Shown piece by piece: positions 34,064 to 43,661 of a stretch of 64,000 nt of DNA. The position numbers and the translations under genes are program-made. Position 1 is the first letter of the stretch. Every line of letters starts with the position of its first letter. The notes beneath the pieces are model-generated. The model had not been told where the DNA came from, searched no databases, and saw nothing but the letters and a program-made list of their open reading frames with translations. Source of the DNA: Actinomadura sp. NBRC 104412 (GTDB lineage Bacteria; Actinomycetota; Actinomycetes; Streptosporangiales; Streptosporangiaceae); assembly GCF_030269515.1 (NCBI RefSeq), contig NZ_BSTM01000001.1, positions 62,001-126,000 on the forward strand. The letters run 5' to 3'.

Positions 34064-34564
34064 ATGATGTTGCGCTTCGAGCTCGGTGGTCTGGCCCGGC
34101 CCGAGGTCCGCCGGCTGCTGGAGGAGCACCTGGCCGACATGCACGCCACCTCGCCGCCGGAGTCGGTGCACGCGCTGGATCTGGACGAGCTGCGCAATCC
34201 GGCGGTCACGTTCTGGTCCGTCTGGGAGGGCGGGGAGCTCCGCGGCTGCGGCGCGCTCAAGGACCTCGGCGGCGGCGATGTCGAGCTGAAGTCGATGCGC
34301 ACCGCGCGGGACGCGCGCGGCCGGGGCGTCGGGGCCGCCATGCTCCGGCACCTGCTGCGGGCCGCCGCCGAGCGCGGACACCGCCGGGTGCTGCTGGAGA
34401 CCGGGAGCCAGGAGTTCTTCGCCCCGGCCCGGCGGCTCTACGCCCGGCACGGTTTCGCCTTCTGCAAGCCGTTCGCGGATTACGTCGACGATCCCAACAG
34501 CGTCTACATGGAGCTGCGCCTCGACGGCGAGGACGCTTCCAAGGTGGAGGCATGTCCGCCTTGA
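34064..34564 (+). CDS. GNAT-family N-acetyltransferase
   Basis: A 166-residue acetyltransferase. The acetyl-CoA loop is in TARDARGRGVGAAMLRHLL (R/Q-x-x-G-x-G/A motif A), with VLLETGSQEFFAPARRLYARHGF as motif B. The N-terminal MHATSPPESVHALDLDEL and the overall layout resemble the YjhQ/PhnO-like group that acetylates small amines. Two ATGs are adjacent at 34064 and 34067. It overlaps the XRE-cupin gene by 13 bases, so the enzyme and regulator are made together. Confidence 0.88.
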   Translation: MMLRFELGGLARPEVRRLLEEHLADMHATSPPESVHALDLDELRNPAVTFWSVWEGGELRGCGALKDLGGGDVELKSMRTARDARGRGVGAAMLRHLLRAAAERGHRRVLLETGSQEFFAPARRLYARHGFAFCKPFADYVDDPNSVYMELRLDGEDASKVEACPP

Positions 34565-35124
34565 TGGACGGCGCGAACGACCTCGGACGGCGAGTACGGG
34601 AGGAACGTGGCCGGCGCGGATGGTCACTGGCCCGGCTCGCCGAGGTCTCCGGCGTGTCCCGGGCGATGATCAGCAGGATCGAGCGCGGTGAGAGCAGCCC
34701 CACCGCCGTCATCCTCGGCAGGCTCTCCGCGGCGCTGGAGCTGAGCATGACCGAGCTGCTGGCACCGGCGGACCGCGCCGCTCCCGACCGGGTGCGGCGG
34801 GCCGCCGACACCCCCTCCTGGACGGACCCCGGCACCGGCTACCTGCGGCGCCAGATATCGACGCCGGGGTTTCCCGCCGATGTCACCGAGATCCTGCTGC
34901 CCGCGGGCACCCGCGTGCCGATGCCGGCGGCGTCGTTCGCGTTCCTTGCCCAGCTCATCTGGGTCCTGGACGGCGAGCTGACCCTCCTGGAGGGAACGAC
35001 CGCGCACCGCCTCACCGCAGGGGACACCTTCGAGCTCGGAAGGCCCCAGGCGCGCGAGTTCGTCAACGACACCACCGGCACCTGCCGTTACGTCGTGGTC
35101 GCCATTCGCAAGGCCACGGCCTGA
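34552..35124 (+). CDS. XRE-family regulator with C-terminal cupin domain
   Basis: A 190-residue regulator. Residues about 10-70 hold an XRE helix-turn-helix (RRGWSLARLAEVSGVSRAMI, RIERGESSPT), and residues about 110-188 a cupin sensing domain (LIWVLDGELTLLEG, HRLTAGDTFELG). The type is widespread and usually represses a co-encoded small enzyme until a ligand binds the cupin. ATG at 34552 has GGTGGAGG upstream. The palindrome at 33983 is the probable operator. Confidence 0.9.
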   Translation: MSALMDGANDLGRRVREERGRRGWSLARLAEVSGVSRAMISRIERGESSPTAVILGRLSAALELSMTELLAPADRAAPDRVRRAADTPSWTDPGTGYLRRQISTPGFPADVTEILLPAGTRVPMPAASFAFLAQLIWVLDGELTLLEGTTAHRLTAGDTFELGRPQAREFVNDTTGTCRYVVVAIRKATA

Positions 35125-35157
35125 CCGCGGCCGTGCCCCGCGAAGACGCCGTTCCGG

Positions 35158-36867
<1,710 letters not shown>

Positions 36868-36992
36868 TCACTACCTACCGGCCAGTAATGATTCGGCGAA
36901 ACCGCAGGTCACGGAACAGGCACCGAAAGCGACCAAATGCTTGCTAGGGAGAGCTCTAGGCAGCGCCCCCGGCGGTTGTTAGCCTCCAGCGC

Positions 36993-38072
36993 ATGATCCC
37001 CACGATCGTCTGGGGCACCGGCAACATCGGCCGGCTCGCCATCCGCGCCGTCGAGTCCCACCCGGGGCTGGACCTGACCGCCGTGCTCGTCCACGATCCG
37101 GCCAAGGCCGGCCGGGACGCCGGCGACCTCGGCGGGCTCGGCCGCGTGCTGGGCGTCGCCGCGACCACCGACGTGGACACGGCCCTGGCCGCCGGGCCGC
37201 GCGCCGTGGTGTACGCCGCGTCCGGCGACATCCGTCCCGACGAGGCCCTCGCGGACGTCCTCAAGGCCGTGCGCGCGGGTGCGGTCGTGGTCACCCCCGC
37301 CCTCTACGCGCTCTACGACCCGCGCAGCGCCCCCGCCGAGGTCCGCGAACCGGTGCTCTCCGCGATCAAGGAGGGCGGCGGCTCGCTGTTCGTCTCGGGC
37401 GTCGACCCGGGCTGGGGCAACGACGTGCTGCCGCTGCTGATCAGCGGCCTGGGCACCGACGTGGACGCGATCCGCTGCCAGGAGATCTTCGACTACTCCA
37501 CCTACGACCAGCCCGACTCCGTCCGGTACCTGGTCGGCATGGGCCAGCCCATGGACTACGAGCCGCCGATGCTCGCCCCGTCCGTCCCCACCATGGTGTG
37601 GGGCGGCCAGGTGCGCCTCATGGCCCGCGCCCTCGGCGTCGAACTGGACGGGATCCGCGAAACCCTCGACCGCCGTCCGCTGGACGCCACGGTGACCACC
37701 CGGTCGATGGGCGAGTTCGAGGCCGGCACCCAGGGCGCGGTGCGGTTCGAGGTGCAGGGCGTCGTCGAGGGCGAGCCCCGCATCGTGATCGAGCATGTCA
37801 CCCGCATCCACCCGTCCTGCGCGCCCGACTGGCCCACGCCGCCCAGCGGCGACGGCGCCCACCGCGTGATCGTCGAGGGCCGCCCGCGCATCGAGGTCAC
37901 CGTCGAGGCCGACGACGAGGACGGGAACCGCGCCGCGGGCGGGAACGCCACCGCGGTGGGCCGGCTCGTCGGTGCCATCGACTGGCTCGCGGACGCCCCA
38001 CCCGGCCTCTACGACGCCCTCGACGTCCCGCTGCGGCCCGCGACCGGCAGGCTCGGAAGGAAACGCCCATGA
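36993..38072 (+). CDS. Dihydrodipicolinate reductase-like NAD(P)-binding protein
   Basis: A 359-residue protein with an N-terminal Rossmann domain (IVWGTGNIGRLAIRAVESHP) and a C-terminal part with FVSGVDPGWGNDVLPLL, similar to the DapB-like/2,4-diaminopentanoate dehydrogenase group widely found in mycobacteria and Rhodococcus. True DapB is shorter (about 250 residues), so lysine biosynthesis is unlikely. No clear Shine-Dalgarno precedes the ATG. It overlaps the AhpD-like gene by ATGA. Substrate unknown. Confidence 0.83.
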   Translation: MIPTIVWGTGNIGRLAIRAVESHPGLDLTAVLVHDPAKAGRDAGDLGGLGRVLGVAATTDVDTALAAGPRAVVYAASGDIRPDEALADVLKAVRAGAVVVTPALYALYDPRSAPAEVREPVLSAIKEGGGSLFVSGVDPGWGNDVLPLLISGLGTDVDAIRCQEIFDYSTYDQPDSVRYLVGMGQPMDYEPPMLAPSVPTMVWGGQVRLMARALGVELDGIRETLDRRPLDATVTTRSMGEFEAGTQGAVRFEVQGVVEGEPRIVIEHVTRIHPSCAPDWPTPPSGDGAHRVIVEGRPRIEVTVEADDEDGNRAAGGNATAVGRLVGAIDWLADAPPGLYDALDVPLRPATGRLGRKRP

Positions 38073-38548
38073 ACATCGACATCCCCGAGGGCAAGGACCC
38101 GATCGAGTACGTGTGGGGCGAGATGGTGCCCGGCATCGGTCCCGCCGCCGCGAACTTCTCCCTGGCGGTGTACGCCCACACCACCCTCGGCCTCCGCGAG
38201 TTCGAGGCGGCCCGCCTCCGGATCGCCCAGATCAACGGCTGCGTGTTCTGCCTCGACTGGCGTACCGAACGCGACGGCCAGAAGGTCGAGGACGGCTTCG
38301 CCGACGCCGTGACCGACTGGCGCACCACCGACGCCTTCGACGACCGCACCCGCCTGGCGGCCGAGTACGCCGAACGCTACGCCCTCGACCACCACGGGCT
38401 CGACGACGAGTTCTGGACCCGGATGACCGCCCACTACAGCCAGCTCGAGATCGTCGAGCTGAGCATGTGCATCGGCTCCTGGCTGGCCTTCGGCCGCCTC
38501 AACCACGTCCTGGGCCTCGACACCATGTGCCTCGTCCCCAAGACCTGA
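38069..38548 (+). CDS. AhpD/carboxymuconolactone decarboxylase-like protein
   Basis: A 159-residue all-helical protein of the AhpD-like fold. INGCVFCLDWRTERDG contains the redox C-x-x-C of AhpD-type peroxidase/disulfide reductases, and YAERYALDH and LVELS-type helices fit the family. Such proteins reduce peroxides or act with flavin/NAD dehydrogenases. AGGAAACGCCC precedes the ATG, which overlaps the upstream dehydrogenase stop by 4 bases, so the two are one operon. A strong hairpin follows. Confidence 0.85.
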   Translation: MNIDIPEGKDPIEYVWGEMVPGIGPAAANFSLAVYAHTTLGLREFEAARLRIAQINGCVFCLDWRTERDGQKVEDGFADAVTDWRTTDAFDDRTRLAAEYAERYALDHHGLDDEFWTRMTAHYSQLEIVELSMCIGSWLAFGRLNHVLGLDTMCLVPKT

Positions 38549-38576
38549 CCGGCGCGGCACCCTCCACATGCGAAAG

Positions 38577-38614
38577 AGGGCGCCCCGCCACCGGTGGTGG
38601 TGGCGGGGCGCCCT
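38577..38614. terminator. Bidirectional hairpin between convergent genes
   Basis: A perfect 16-base stem (AGGGCGCCCCGCCACC and its complement) with loop GGTGGT, 28 bases after the AhpD-like stop and 48 bases beyond the end of the CHAP gene. Placed to stop both convergent transcripts. Confidence 0.85.
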
Positions 38615-38662
38615 GGGGGTTGGTGGTGCTGTGTGGTTGTCGGGTGGTTTCCCGGGTTGTGG

Positions 38663-39589
38663 TTACTTGCGGTATTCGGGGTAGCCGTAGCCGACGATGG
38701 TGGACTTGTCGCGGACGCGGTCCTGGACGGAGTCGGCGGTGTTGCCCTCGATGGTGCGGACGGTGCCGTCGCCGTTGTCCTTGACGACCAGGCCGACGTG
38801 CTCGATGGAGCCGATGTTCTTGTCGCCGTCGAAGTTGAAGAACACCACGGCGCCGGGGCGGGCCTTGGTGCCCCACCGGTCGTGGTCCTTGAACCACTGG
38901 GCGTGGGAGACGGTGTAGGCGTCGCCGCCCATGCCGCGGGCGCCGGCCTTGTCACCGACCCAGGTGACGAACATGTCGCACCAGGACGCGCCGTTGTAGT
39001 CGGCGACGGTGCCGCCGTCGCGCTCGGCGGTGCGCTTGGCGTGGTCGCTGTGGATGTACCAGCGGTGGAACTTGGTGTTGCCGTCGGCGTCCTCGGTGAT
39101 GCCGACCTGCTGTTCGGCCAGCTTGATCACATCACGCGCGGTCGCGCCGGTCTTCTTCTCCGCTCCCTGGCCGGCGAAGGTCTTGCCGGCCGGGCCGGGC
39201 CGGGCCTGCTCGGCCAGGTCCTTGACGGCGGCCTTACCGCGCTGCAAGCCGGACAGGTCCTGCGCCGGGCCCGCAAGGCCCGCACCCGCGCCCGCGCCCG
39301 CACCGCCAGCGGTGGTGCCAGCGGTGGTGCCGGTGGGCTGGGTGGCGATGGCGGCGGTGGTGGTGGCCTGCTGGGGGGTGGTGTCGGCCAGTGCGGTGGC
39401 GGCCGAGCCGAAGGTCAGCGCGCCCAGGGCGGCCGCGCCCAGCGCGCCGGCGGCGGCGCGGCCGCGCAGCGAGGTCACCTGCGCGAACGTCTGCGCGAAC
39501 GTCTGCGAGAACGTCTGCGAGAACGTCTTGGCAACGGTGGGCTTGGTGGGCTTGATGGGCTTGATGGGGTTGGTGGTGCGGAACTGCAC
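38663..39589 (-). CDS. Secreted CHAP-domain peptidoglycan hydrolase
   Basis: A 308-residue exported amidase/endopeptidase-type enzyme. The CHAP domain occupies about residues 155-308 with the catalytic Cys204 (GASWCDMFVTWVG) and His264 (GSIEHVGLVV), and an acid/Asn in IEGNTADS. A signal peptide (GRAAAGALGAAALGALTFG, cleaved after ATALA) is preceded by an unusual repetitive leader of about 45 residues (KPIKPTKP, TFSQTFSQTFAQTFAQ). An Ala/Gly/Thr linker follows. Start is GTG with CAGGAG upstream. The 5' leader carries a c-di-AMP riboswitch, typical of cell-wall hydrolases in actinomycetes. Confidence 0.92.
   Translation of the reverse strand: MQFRTTNPIKPIKPTKPTVAKTFSQTFSQTFAQTFAQVTSLRGRAAAGALGAAALGALTFGSAATALADTTPQQATTTAAIATQPTGTTAGTTAGGAGAGAGAGLAGPAQDLSGLQRGKAAVKDLAEQARPGPAGKTFAGQGAEKKTGATARDVIKLAEQQVGITEDADGNTKFHRWYIHSDHAKRTAERDGGTVADYNGASWCDMFVTWVGDKAGARGMGGDAYTVSHAQWFKDHDRWGTKARPGAVVFFNFDGDKNIGSIEHVGLVVKDNGDGTVRTIEGNTADSVQDRVRDKSTIVGYGYPEYRK
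39481..39528. repeat. 12-base repeats in the CHAP gene leader
   Basis: About four tandem copies of a 12-base unit (GCGAACGTCTGC and GAGAACGTCTGC variants). They encode the TFSQTFSQTFAQTFAQ stretch before the signal peptide core. In-frame repeat number changes would lengthen or shorten the leader by four residues. Confidence 0.8.
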
Positions 39590-39604
39590 TGGGATCTCCT
39601 GATT

Positions 39605-39725
39605 CCTTCCAGTCCGCCTACCGGGTTAGCTGTCGGGTTCGGGCGTGGAAGTCGCCCTACGGCGTGCATGTGGGTGCGTGCCGATTCACCCCTGTGGGGG
39701 GAGGTGGGTCCCCGGCTCCTGCGCG
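39605..39725 (-). promoter_or_regulatory. c-di-AMP (ydaO/yuaA) riboswitch, recognisable core
   Basis: On the minus strand the leader contains, in order, GGAGCCGGGGACCCA, GGGGTGAATCGG, TAGGGCGACTTCC and CCCGAACCCGACAGCTAACC followed by CGGTAGGCGG. This ordered set of blocks is what I know of actinobacterial ydaO riboswitches, which bind c-di-AMP and usually turn off cell-wall hydrolase genes. It ends about 16 bases before the GTG of the CHAP gene. The 5' boundary is uncertain because the variable arm runs into GC repeats. Confidence 0.85.
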
Positions 39726-39733
39726 CCCCCTGT

Positions 39734-39796
39734 GGCCGGTGCGGCCGGTGCGGCCGGTGCGGCCGGTGCGGCCGTTGTGGCCGGTGTGGCTGGCGG
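39734..39796. repeat. 9-base GC repeats directly upstream of the riboswitch core
   Basis: GGCCGGTGC repeated four times exactly (39734-39769), then three degenerate copies. They abut the 5' side of the riboswitch core and may form part of its variable arm or of the promoter-proximal leader. Confidence 0.75.
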
Positions 39797-40131
39797 GGGT
39801 GCGGTAGGACTCGGCGGTCCGGCGGCCGGTGGCCGCCGGGTGCGATCAGATGGTCTGTGGGCCACGCGCGGATGGTGCTGGGTGGTGCTGGGTGGTGCTG
39901 GTGGCGTGGCCGGTGGGGGCGTCCCGTGATGGGGGGTGGGCCCCGGGTGGGTGACGTGTCTGGGTGTCACCGGTTGCGGACAGACGGTATCAAAGTTCTG
40001 GGCCTGGGCAAATCCAGGGCAAGCATGCTGTCCAGGGGATAAAAACCCGTCCTAGGGTGCATCTATTCCAGACATCCACCGCCAGGCCCTGCCCATGCCG
40101 CACCCAATCGCACGCAATGGCATCATCGGCC
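39797..40131. other. Non-coding region between CHAP leader and MBL fragment
   Basis: No convincing gene. It holds further GGTGCTGGGT repeats (about 39873-39905) and must contain the promoter of the CHAP transcript; no promoter could be chosen with confidence. Confidence 0.35.
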
Positions 40132-40416
40132 TCAGAAATCCCAAATGTCACACGAGGCCGGATTTGACGGCCTTGAAGTACGCGTCGTCGATGTGCACGA
40201 CAGCCTGGCCAGGGTGAGACCGCCCGAGACGTAGTCGTTGTGGACGTGGGTCTCGGCCACATGCGTGATCCGCACGCCTGCCCGTCCGGCGAGGGCCAGT
40301 ATCCGGTCGATATCGCGCTGCGGATCCACCACGAGCCCGACCCGGCCATCGTGCGCCAGGTAACTGCGATCACCCAGCGAGGACGTCTCCACCACATCGA
40401 CCTTGACGGCCGTCAT
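40132..40416 (-). pseudogene. Truncated MBL-fold hydrolase (persulfide dioxygenase-like) fragment
   Basis: The first about 70 residues (VVETSSLGDRSYLAHDG, VVDPQRDIDRILAL, THVAETHVHNDYVSGG) match the start of MBL-fold proteins of the persulfide dioxygenase/rhodanese-associated group, normally 230-460 residues with HxHxDH and further metal ligands. Here homology stops after GGLTLARL and the frame continues as an unrelated tail ending at 40132. In another frame the junction continues as HIDDAYFKAVKSGLV-stop, which looks like the end of a different protein, so a deletion has probably fused two genes. Not expected to be active. Confidence 0.75.
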
Positions 40417-40437
40417 CGGCGTTGCACCTTCCGCGTC

Positions 40438-40457
40438 ACGGGACGATTGTTTCCCGT
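40438..40457. promoter_or_regulatory. Inverted repeat upstream of the MBL fragment
   Basis: ACGGGA and TCCCGT flank an 8-base spacer 21 bases before the fragment's start. It may be the remaining operator or promoter element of the broken gene; short, so weak evidence. Confidence 0.35.
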
Positions 40458-40539
40458 ATCGCGGAACCCCTCACCGGGCCGCCGGGACGAACAGGAGCTC
40501 CCCCGCGTCGTGCGGAGGAGCTCGTACGGGTTCCGTTGG

Positions 40540-41952
40540 CTAGGCGATCTCCTTGGTCCGCGGCTGCGGGCGGCCGGGGGTCAGGAAGGCGGCGGCGATG
40601 CCGACCGCCGATGCGATCGCGGCCGTGGTGAATCCCCGGGTGAAACCGGTCAGGGTGGTCCCGGTCAGGCTGGCGGCGGCGACGCTGGAGACGACCGCGG
40701 CGCCGAAGGACGCGCCGAACTCGTGGAAGGTGCTCACGATCCCGGACGCGATCCCCGCCTCGTGCGGGGCGACCTGGCCGAGCGCGGTGGCGGAGGCGAC
40801 GACGAACATCGCGCCCGTGCCGGCCGCGGCGACGGCCACGCCGATGACGACGCCGACCGGGTCCATGGTGATCGCGGGGACGGCCATGCCGAGCGCCGCC
40901 AGGACCAGGCCGGCGGTGGCCGGTGGCCGCCCGCCCATCCGGCCGATCACGCGTCCGGTCAGGTTGGCCCCCACCATCGTGGCCAGGGCCACCGGCAGGA
41001 ACAGCAGGCCCGTCCGCAGGGCGCCGTACCCGCGGGCGTGCTGGAAGTAGAAGGTGCCCAGGAAGAACACCGCGATCATCAGCGCCGTCGCCATCCAGAC
41101 GAGGAACGCGCCGGTGGCCACGGGTCGGCGGACCAGCAGCCGGACGTCCATCAGCGGTGACCGGGCGCGCCGCTGCCACACCGCGAACAGCACGTACCCC
41201 GCGGCCGCCGCGAGGACGAGCCATCCGATGAGCGCGGTGAGCCAGCCGCGCTCGCCGGCCGCGATGAGGGCATAGATCAGCGAGGCGGTCGAGGAGGTCA
41301 CCAGGATCGCGCCCAGGACGTCGAGCCGGGGCCGTTCGGAGGGCGCGGGACGGGCGGGCAGCATGACGGCGAGCGCCGCGACGATGACCAGGCCGATGGG
41401 CACGTTGACCAGGAAGACCCACGGCCAGCCGGGTCCGGCGGTCAGCAACCCGCCCAGCAGGACGCCCAGGGCGGCGCCGCCACCGCCGAGCGCCGACCAG
41501 ATGCCCAGTGCCTTGTTCCGCTCGTCGCCCTCGAACAGGGCCACCACGAGCGACAGCGCAGCGGGAGACAGCATCGCCGCGCCGATTCCTTGCGCGATAC
41601 GCCCGCCCACCAGCATCTCCGCGGACGTGGCCAGCCCGGTGGCCAGCGAGGCGGCGGTGAAGACCAGCAGCCCGGCGAGCAGCACCCGCTTGCCTCCGAC
41701 GAGGTCGGTGATGCGCCCGCCCAGCAGCATCAGCCCGCCGAAGGTGAGCGTGTAGGCGCTGACGGTCCAGGTCAGGGCCTCGCGGCTGAGGCTCAGAGCG
41801 GTCTCCATGTGCGGGAGCGCGATCGCCACGACGGTGACGTCCAAGATCAACATGAGCTGTGCCACGCCGAGGAAGCCCAGGATGCGCCATCGCGCGGGGT
41901 TCGGTTCGGGTGGCGTGACCTTCGCTTTGCGGGGTTCATGCGGCAGAGCCAT
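40540..41952 (-). CDS. MFS drug/solute efflux transporter (DHA2-like, 14 TM)
   Basis: A 470-residue proton-driven exporter of the EmrB/QacA type, with about 14 membrane segments. LDVTVVAIALPHMETAL is the family motif in helix 1, GGRITDLVGGKRVLLAG is motif A, and GRIAQGIGAAMLSPAALSLV is motif B/C. Length is normal. It is divergent from a TetR gene across a gap with two matching operators, so it is probably derepressed by its own substrate. Confidence 0.92.
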   Translation of the reverse strand: MALPHEPRKAKVTPPEPNPARWRILGFLGVAQLMLILDVTVVAIALPHMETALSLSREALTWTVSAYTLTFGGLMLLGGRITDLVGGKRVLLAGLLVFTAASLATGLATSAEMLVGGRIAQGIGAAMLSPAALSLVVALFEGDERNKALGIWSALGGGGAALGVLLGGLLTAGPGWPWVFLVNVPIGLVIVAALAVMLPARPAPSERPRLDVLGAILVTSSTASLIYALIAAGERGWLTALIGWLVLAAAAGYVLFAVWQRRARSPLMDVRLLVRRPVATGAFLVWMATALMIAVFFLGTFYFQHARGYGALRTGLLFLPVALATMVGANLTGRVIGRMGGRPPATAGLVLAALGMAVPAITMDPVGVVIGVAVAAAGTGAMFVVASATALGQVAPHEAGIASGIVSTFHEFGASFGAAVVSSVAAASLTGTTLTGFTRGFTTAAIASAVGIAAAFLTPGRPQPRTKEIA

Positions 41953-41964
41953 CGAAACTCCTCC

Positions 41965-41988
41965 AACTCGTACAACTACATACGAGTT
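41965..41988. promoter_or_regulatory. TetR operator 1 (MFS side)
   Basis: AACTCGTA and TACGAGTT are exact inverse copies with an 8-base spacer. It lies 13 bases from the MFS start codon and shares the AACTCG-n12-CGAGTT plan with the second operator. Confidence 0.78.
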
Positions 41989-42001
41989 AGACGGTAACCC
42001 A

Positions 42002-42027
42002 TAACTCGTACATTCGCCTCCGAGTTA
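42002..42027. promoter_or_regulatory. TetR operator 2 (TetR side)
   Basis: TAACTCG (42002-42008) and CGAGTTA (42021-42027) keep the same half-site spacing as operator 1, 38 bases away. It ends 3 bases before the TetR ATG, which fits autorepression. Confidence 0.76.
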
Positions 42028-42029
42028 CG

Positions 42030-42617
42030 ATGGGGATCATGACCGCACCCTCCGCGCGTCCCCGGCGCCGCGCCGACGCCGAGCGCAGCATCGCGCGCAT
42101 CGTGTCCGCCGCCCGCGCACGGCTGAGCTCGGATCCGAACGCCACCACCGACGAGATCGCGCAGGCCGCGGGCGTGGGACGCATGACGCTGTACGGGCAC
42201 TTCCGCACCCGGGCCGACCTGGTCGAGGCCGCGCTCACCGACGCTCTGCGCGCCGGCGAGGAGACCCTGTCGGCCATCGATCTGACCGGGGACGCGCGCG
42301 AGGCCCTGACGCGGCTGCTGCTGTCGAGCTGGCAACTGGTGGCGGAGTCGTCGGCGCTGCTGGCCGCCGCCGAGGACGTCCTCCCGGAGGGACGGATCCG
42401 CGAACTGCACGATCCGGCCGTCCAGCGCATGACCGAACTCATCGAACGGGGCAGGCGGCAGGGCGTCTTCCGCACCGACCTGTCCGTGACCTGGCTGGTC
42501 AGCGTGACGCACTACATCCTGCACGGCGCCGCCGCCGAGGTACGCGCCGGGCGCCTCCCCGCGGACGAGGCCGCCGACACGGTCACCACGTCCATCCGGT
42601 CGGTGCTGTCCGGCTGA
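42030..42617 (+). CDS. TetR-family repressor of the MFS gene
   Basis: A 195-residue regulator. The HTH is in TTDEIAQAAGVGRMTLYGHF, followed by the helical ligand-binding domain with LLAAAEDVLPEGRIRELHDP. ATG at 42030 is given; ATG at 42039 (MTAPSARPRR) is equally possible since neither has a strong Shine-Dalgarno. Divergent position and the two shared operators indicate it controls the neighbouring exporter and itself. Confidence 0.9.
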   Translation: MGIMTAPSARPRRRADAERSIARIVSAARARLSSDPNATTDEIAQAAGVGRMTLYGHFRTRADLVEAALTDALRAGEETLSAIDLTGDAREALTRLLLSSWQLVAESSALLAAAEDVLPEGRIRELHDPAVQRMTELIERGRRQGVFRTDLSVTWLVSVTHYILHGAAAEVRAGRLPADEAADTVTTSIRSVLSG

Positions 42618-42733
42618 CACCCCGGCCTCCGGGCGATGCCCTCGGCTGCGACCGTCCGGATATCTCGCTGTGACGGGGGTTCGTGGTTGGATGTGCCGGG
42701 ACGTGACGTTCGTGCGGCGGACGGGAGGTCCTC

Positions 42734-43654
42734 TTGCGACCGGCAATCGACCGCGCGACGCTCACCCGTCACATCGCCTACGATGTCGACCGGGTGGCGC
42801 CGCTGCTCGCGCGGATCCTCGTCATCCGGGCGATCCGGAGTATCCGATACCGCTACGGCGAGCACGCCCTCTGGGTGGCGCAGGACATGGCCTCCGACTG
42901 CCGGGACGAACTCGGGACGGCAAGAGCGGCCACACGCGACCTGGCCCGCGCCCTCGTCCCCGACCACGATGCCGATCGCGACCTCACCCCCGCGGCCGAC
43001 GCCGCCGCCCGGCTGAGCGCGGCCATCAGGATCGAGGGGAACTCCTACTCCAGCTACCACCAGGCCACCGACCCCGACATCTACATCGACAAGGAGCGGG
43101 CCGGTGAGCTGTGGGAGGAGTGGCAGAAGCAGAAGAGCCACGTCAACGAGGCCATGCGAGACCTGCCCCAGGACCTCGGCAGTGGCGAGACCGGGTCCCT
43201 CCTGCTGGACCGCGCGCTCGACCGGGTCTTCAAACGGGGCCTGTACTACGAGATCCGCCACCACCTGTTCAGCCGGGAGCCGGAACGCGCGTGGCGCCGC
43301 AGGGTCGCCGGCGTCCTGAACGACGCGGCCTGCGCCGGGCTGTCCCGCGGCGGCACGGCGCCCACCGGTGATGGGCTGGCCGATCAGCTCCAGGCCGGGC
43401 GTCGGGCACTGGACGGCACGGAGCCGAGCGCGTGGGCACGGAACGCCGCGAGCCGTCTTGAGGAGATCGCGATCCCGCTGTTCACCGGGCGGGAACCGTA
43501 CACGGCCGTTCGGGGCACCGCGATCAGGCTGCTGGCGCTGTGCCTGGCCTGCGAGTCGGAAGCCGCCCGGATCCCCGTGGCCGACGACCCGTACCGCAGC
43601 GTCGTCATCGGGATCACCGTGATGGAGCAGGACGCCCCTGAGGACGACCCGTGA
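42734..43654 (+). CDS. Hypothetical protein, 306 residues
   Basis: Not recognised. It starts at TTG with GGGAGG upstream and is charged and mostly helical by composition, without signal peptide or membrane segment. Notable stretches are IRIEGNSYSSYHQATDPDIYI, WEEWQKQKSHVNEAMRDLP and RGLYYEIRHHLFSREPERAW. Three Cys are scattered with no metal motif. It is convergent with a HAD gene after 7 bases and has no evident partner. Coding is supported by the typical third-position GC bias and the long frame. Confidence 0.72.
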   Translation: MRPAIDRATLTRHIAYDVDRVAPLLARILVIRAIRSIRYRYGEHALWVAQDMASDCRDELGTARAATRDLARALVPDHDADRDLTPAADAAARLSAAIRIEGNSYSSYHQATDPDIYIDKERAGELWEEWQKQKSHVNEAMRDLPQDLGSGETGSLLLDRALDRVFKRGLYYEIRHHLFSREPERAWRRRVAGVLNDAACAGLSRGGTAPTGDGLADQLQAGRRALDGTEPSAWARNAASRLEEIAIPLFTGREPYTAVRGTAIRLLALCLACESEAARIPVADDPYRSVVIGITVMEQDAPEDDP

Positions 43655-43661
43655 CGGGCGA

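Noticed and set aside
36993..38072. Lysine-pathway dapB
   Set aside because: The protein is about 100 residues longer than DapB and belongs to the DapB-like dehydrogenase group; its partner is an AhpD-like protein, not a lysine gene.
38577..38614. Mobile-element terminal repeat
   Set aside because: A single perfect stem between convergent genes with a 6-base loop is explained by a terminator.
39734..39910. CRISPR-like or iteron-like array
   Set aside because: The units are 9-10 bases, contiguous and without spacers; they are simple GC tandem repeats at a riboswitch leader.
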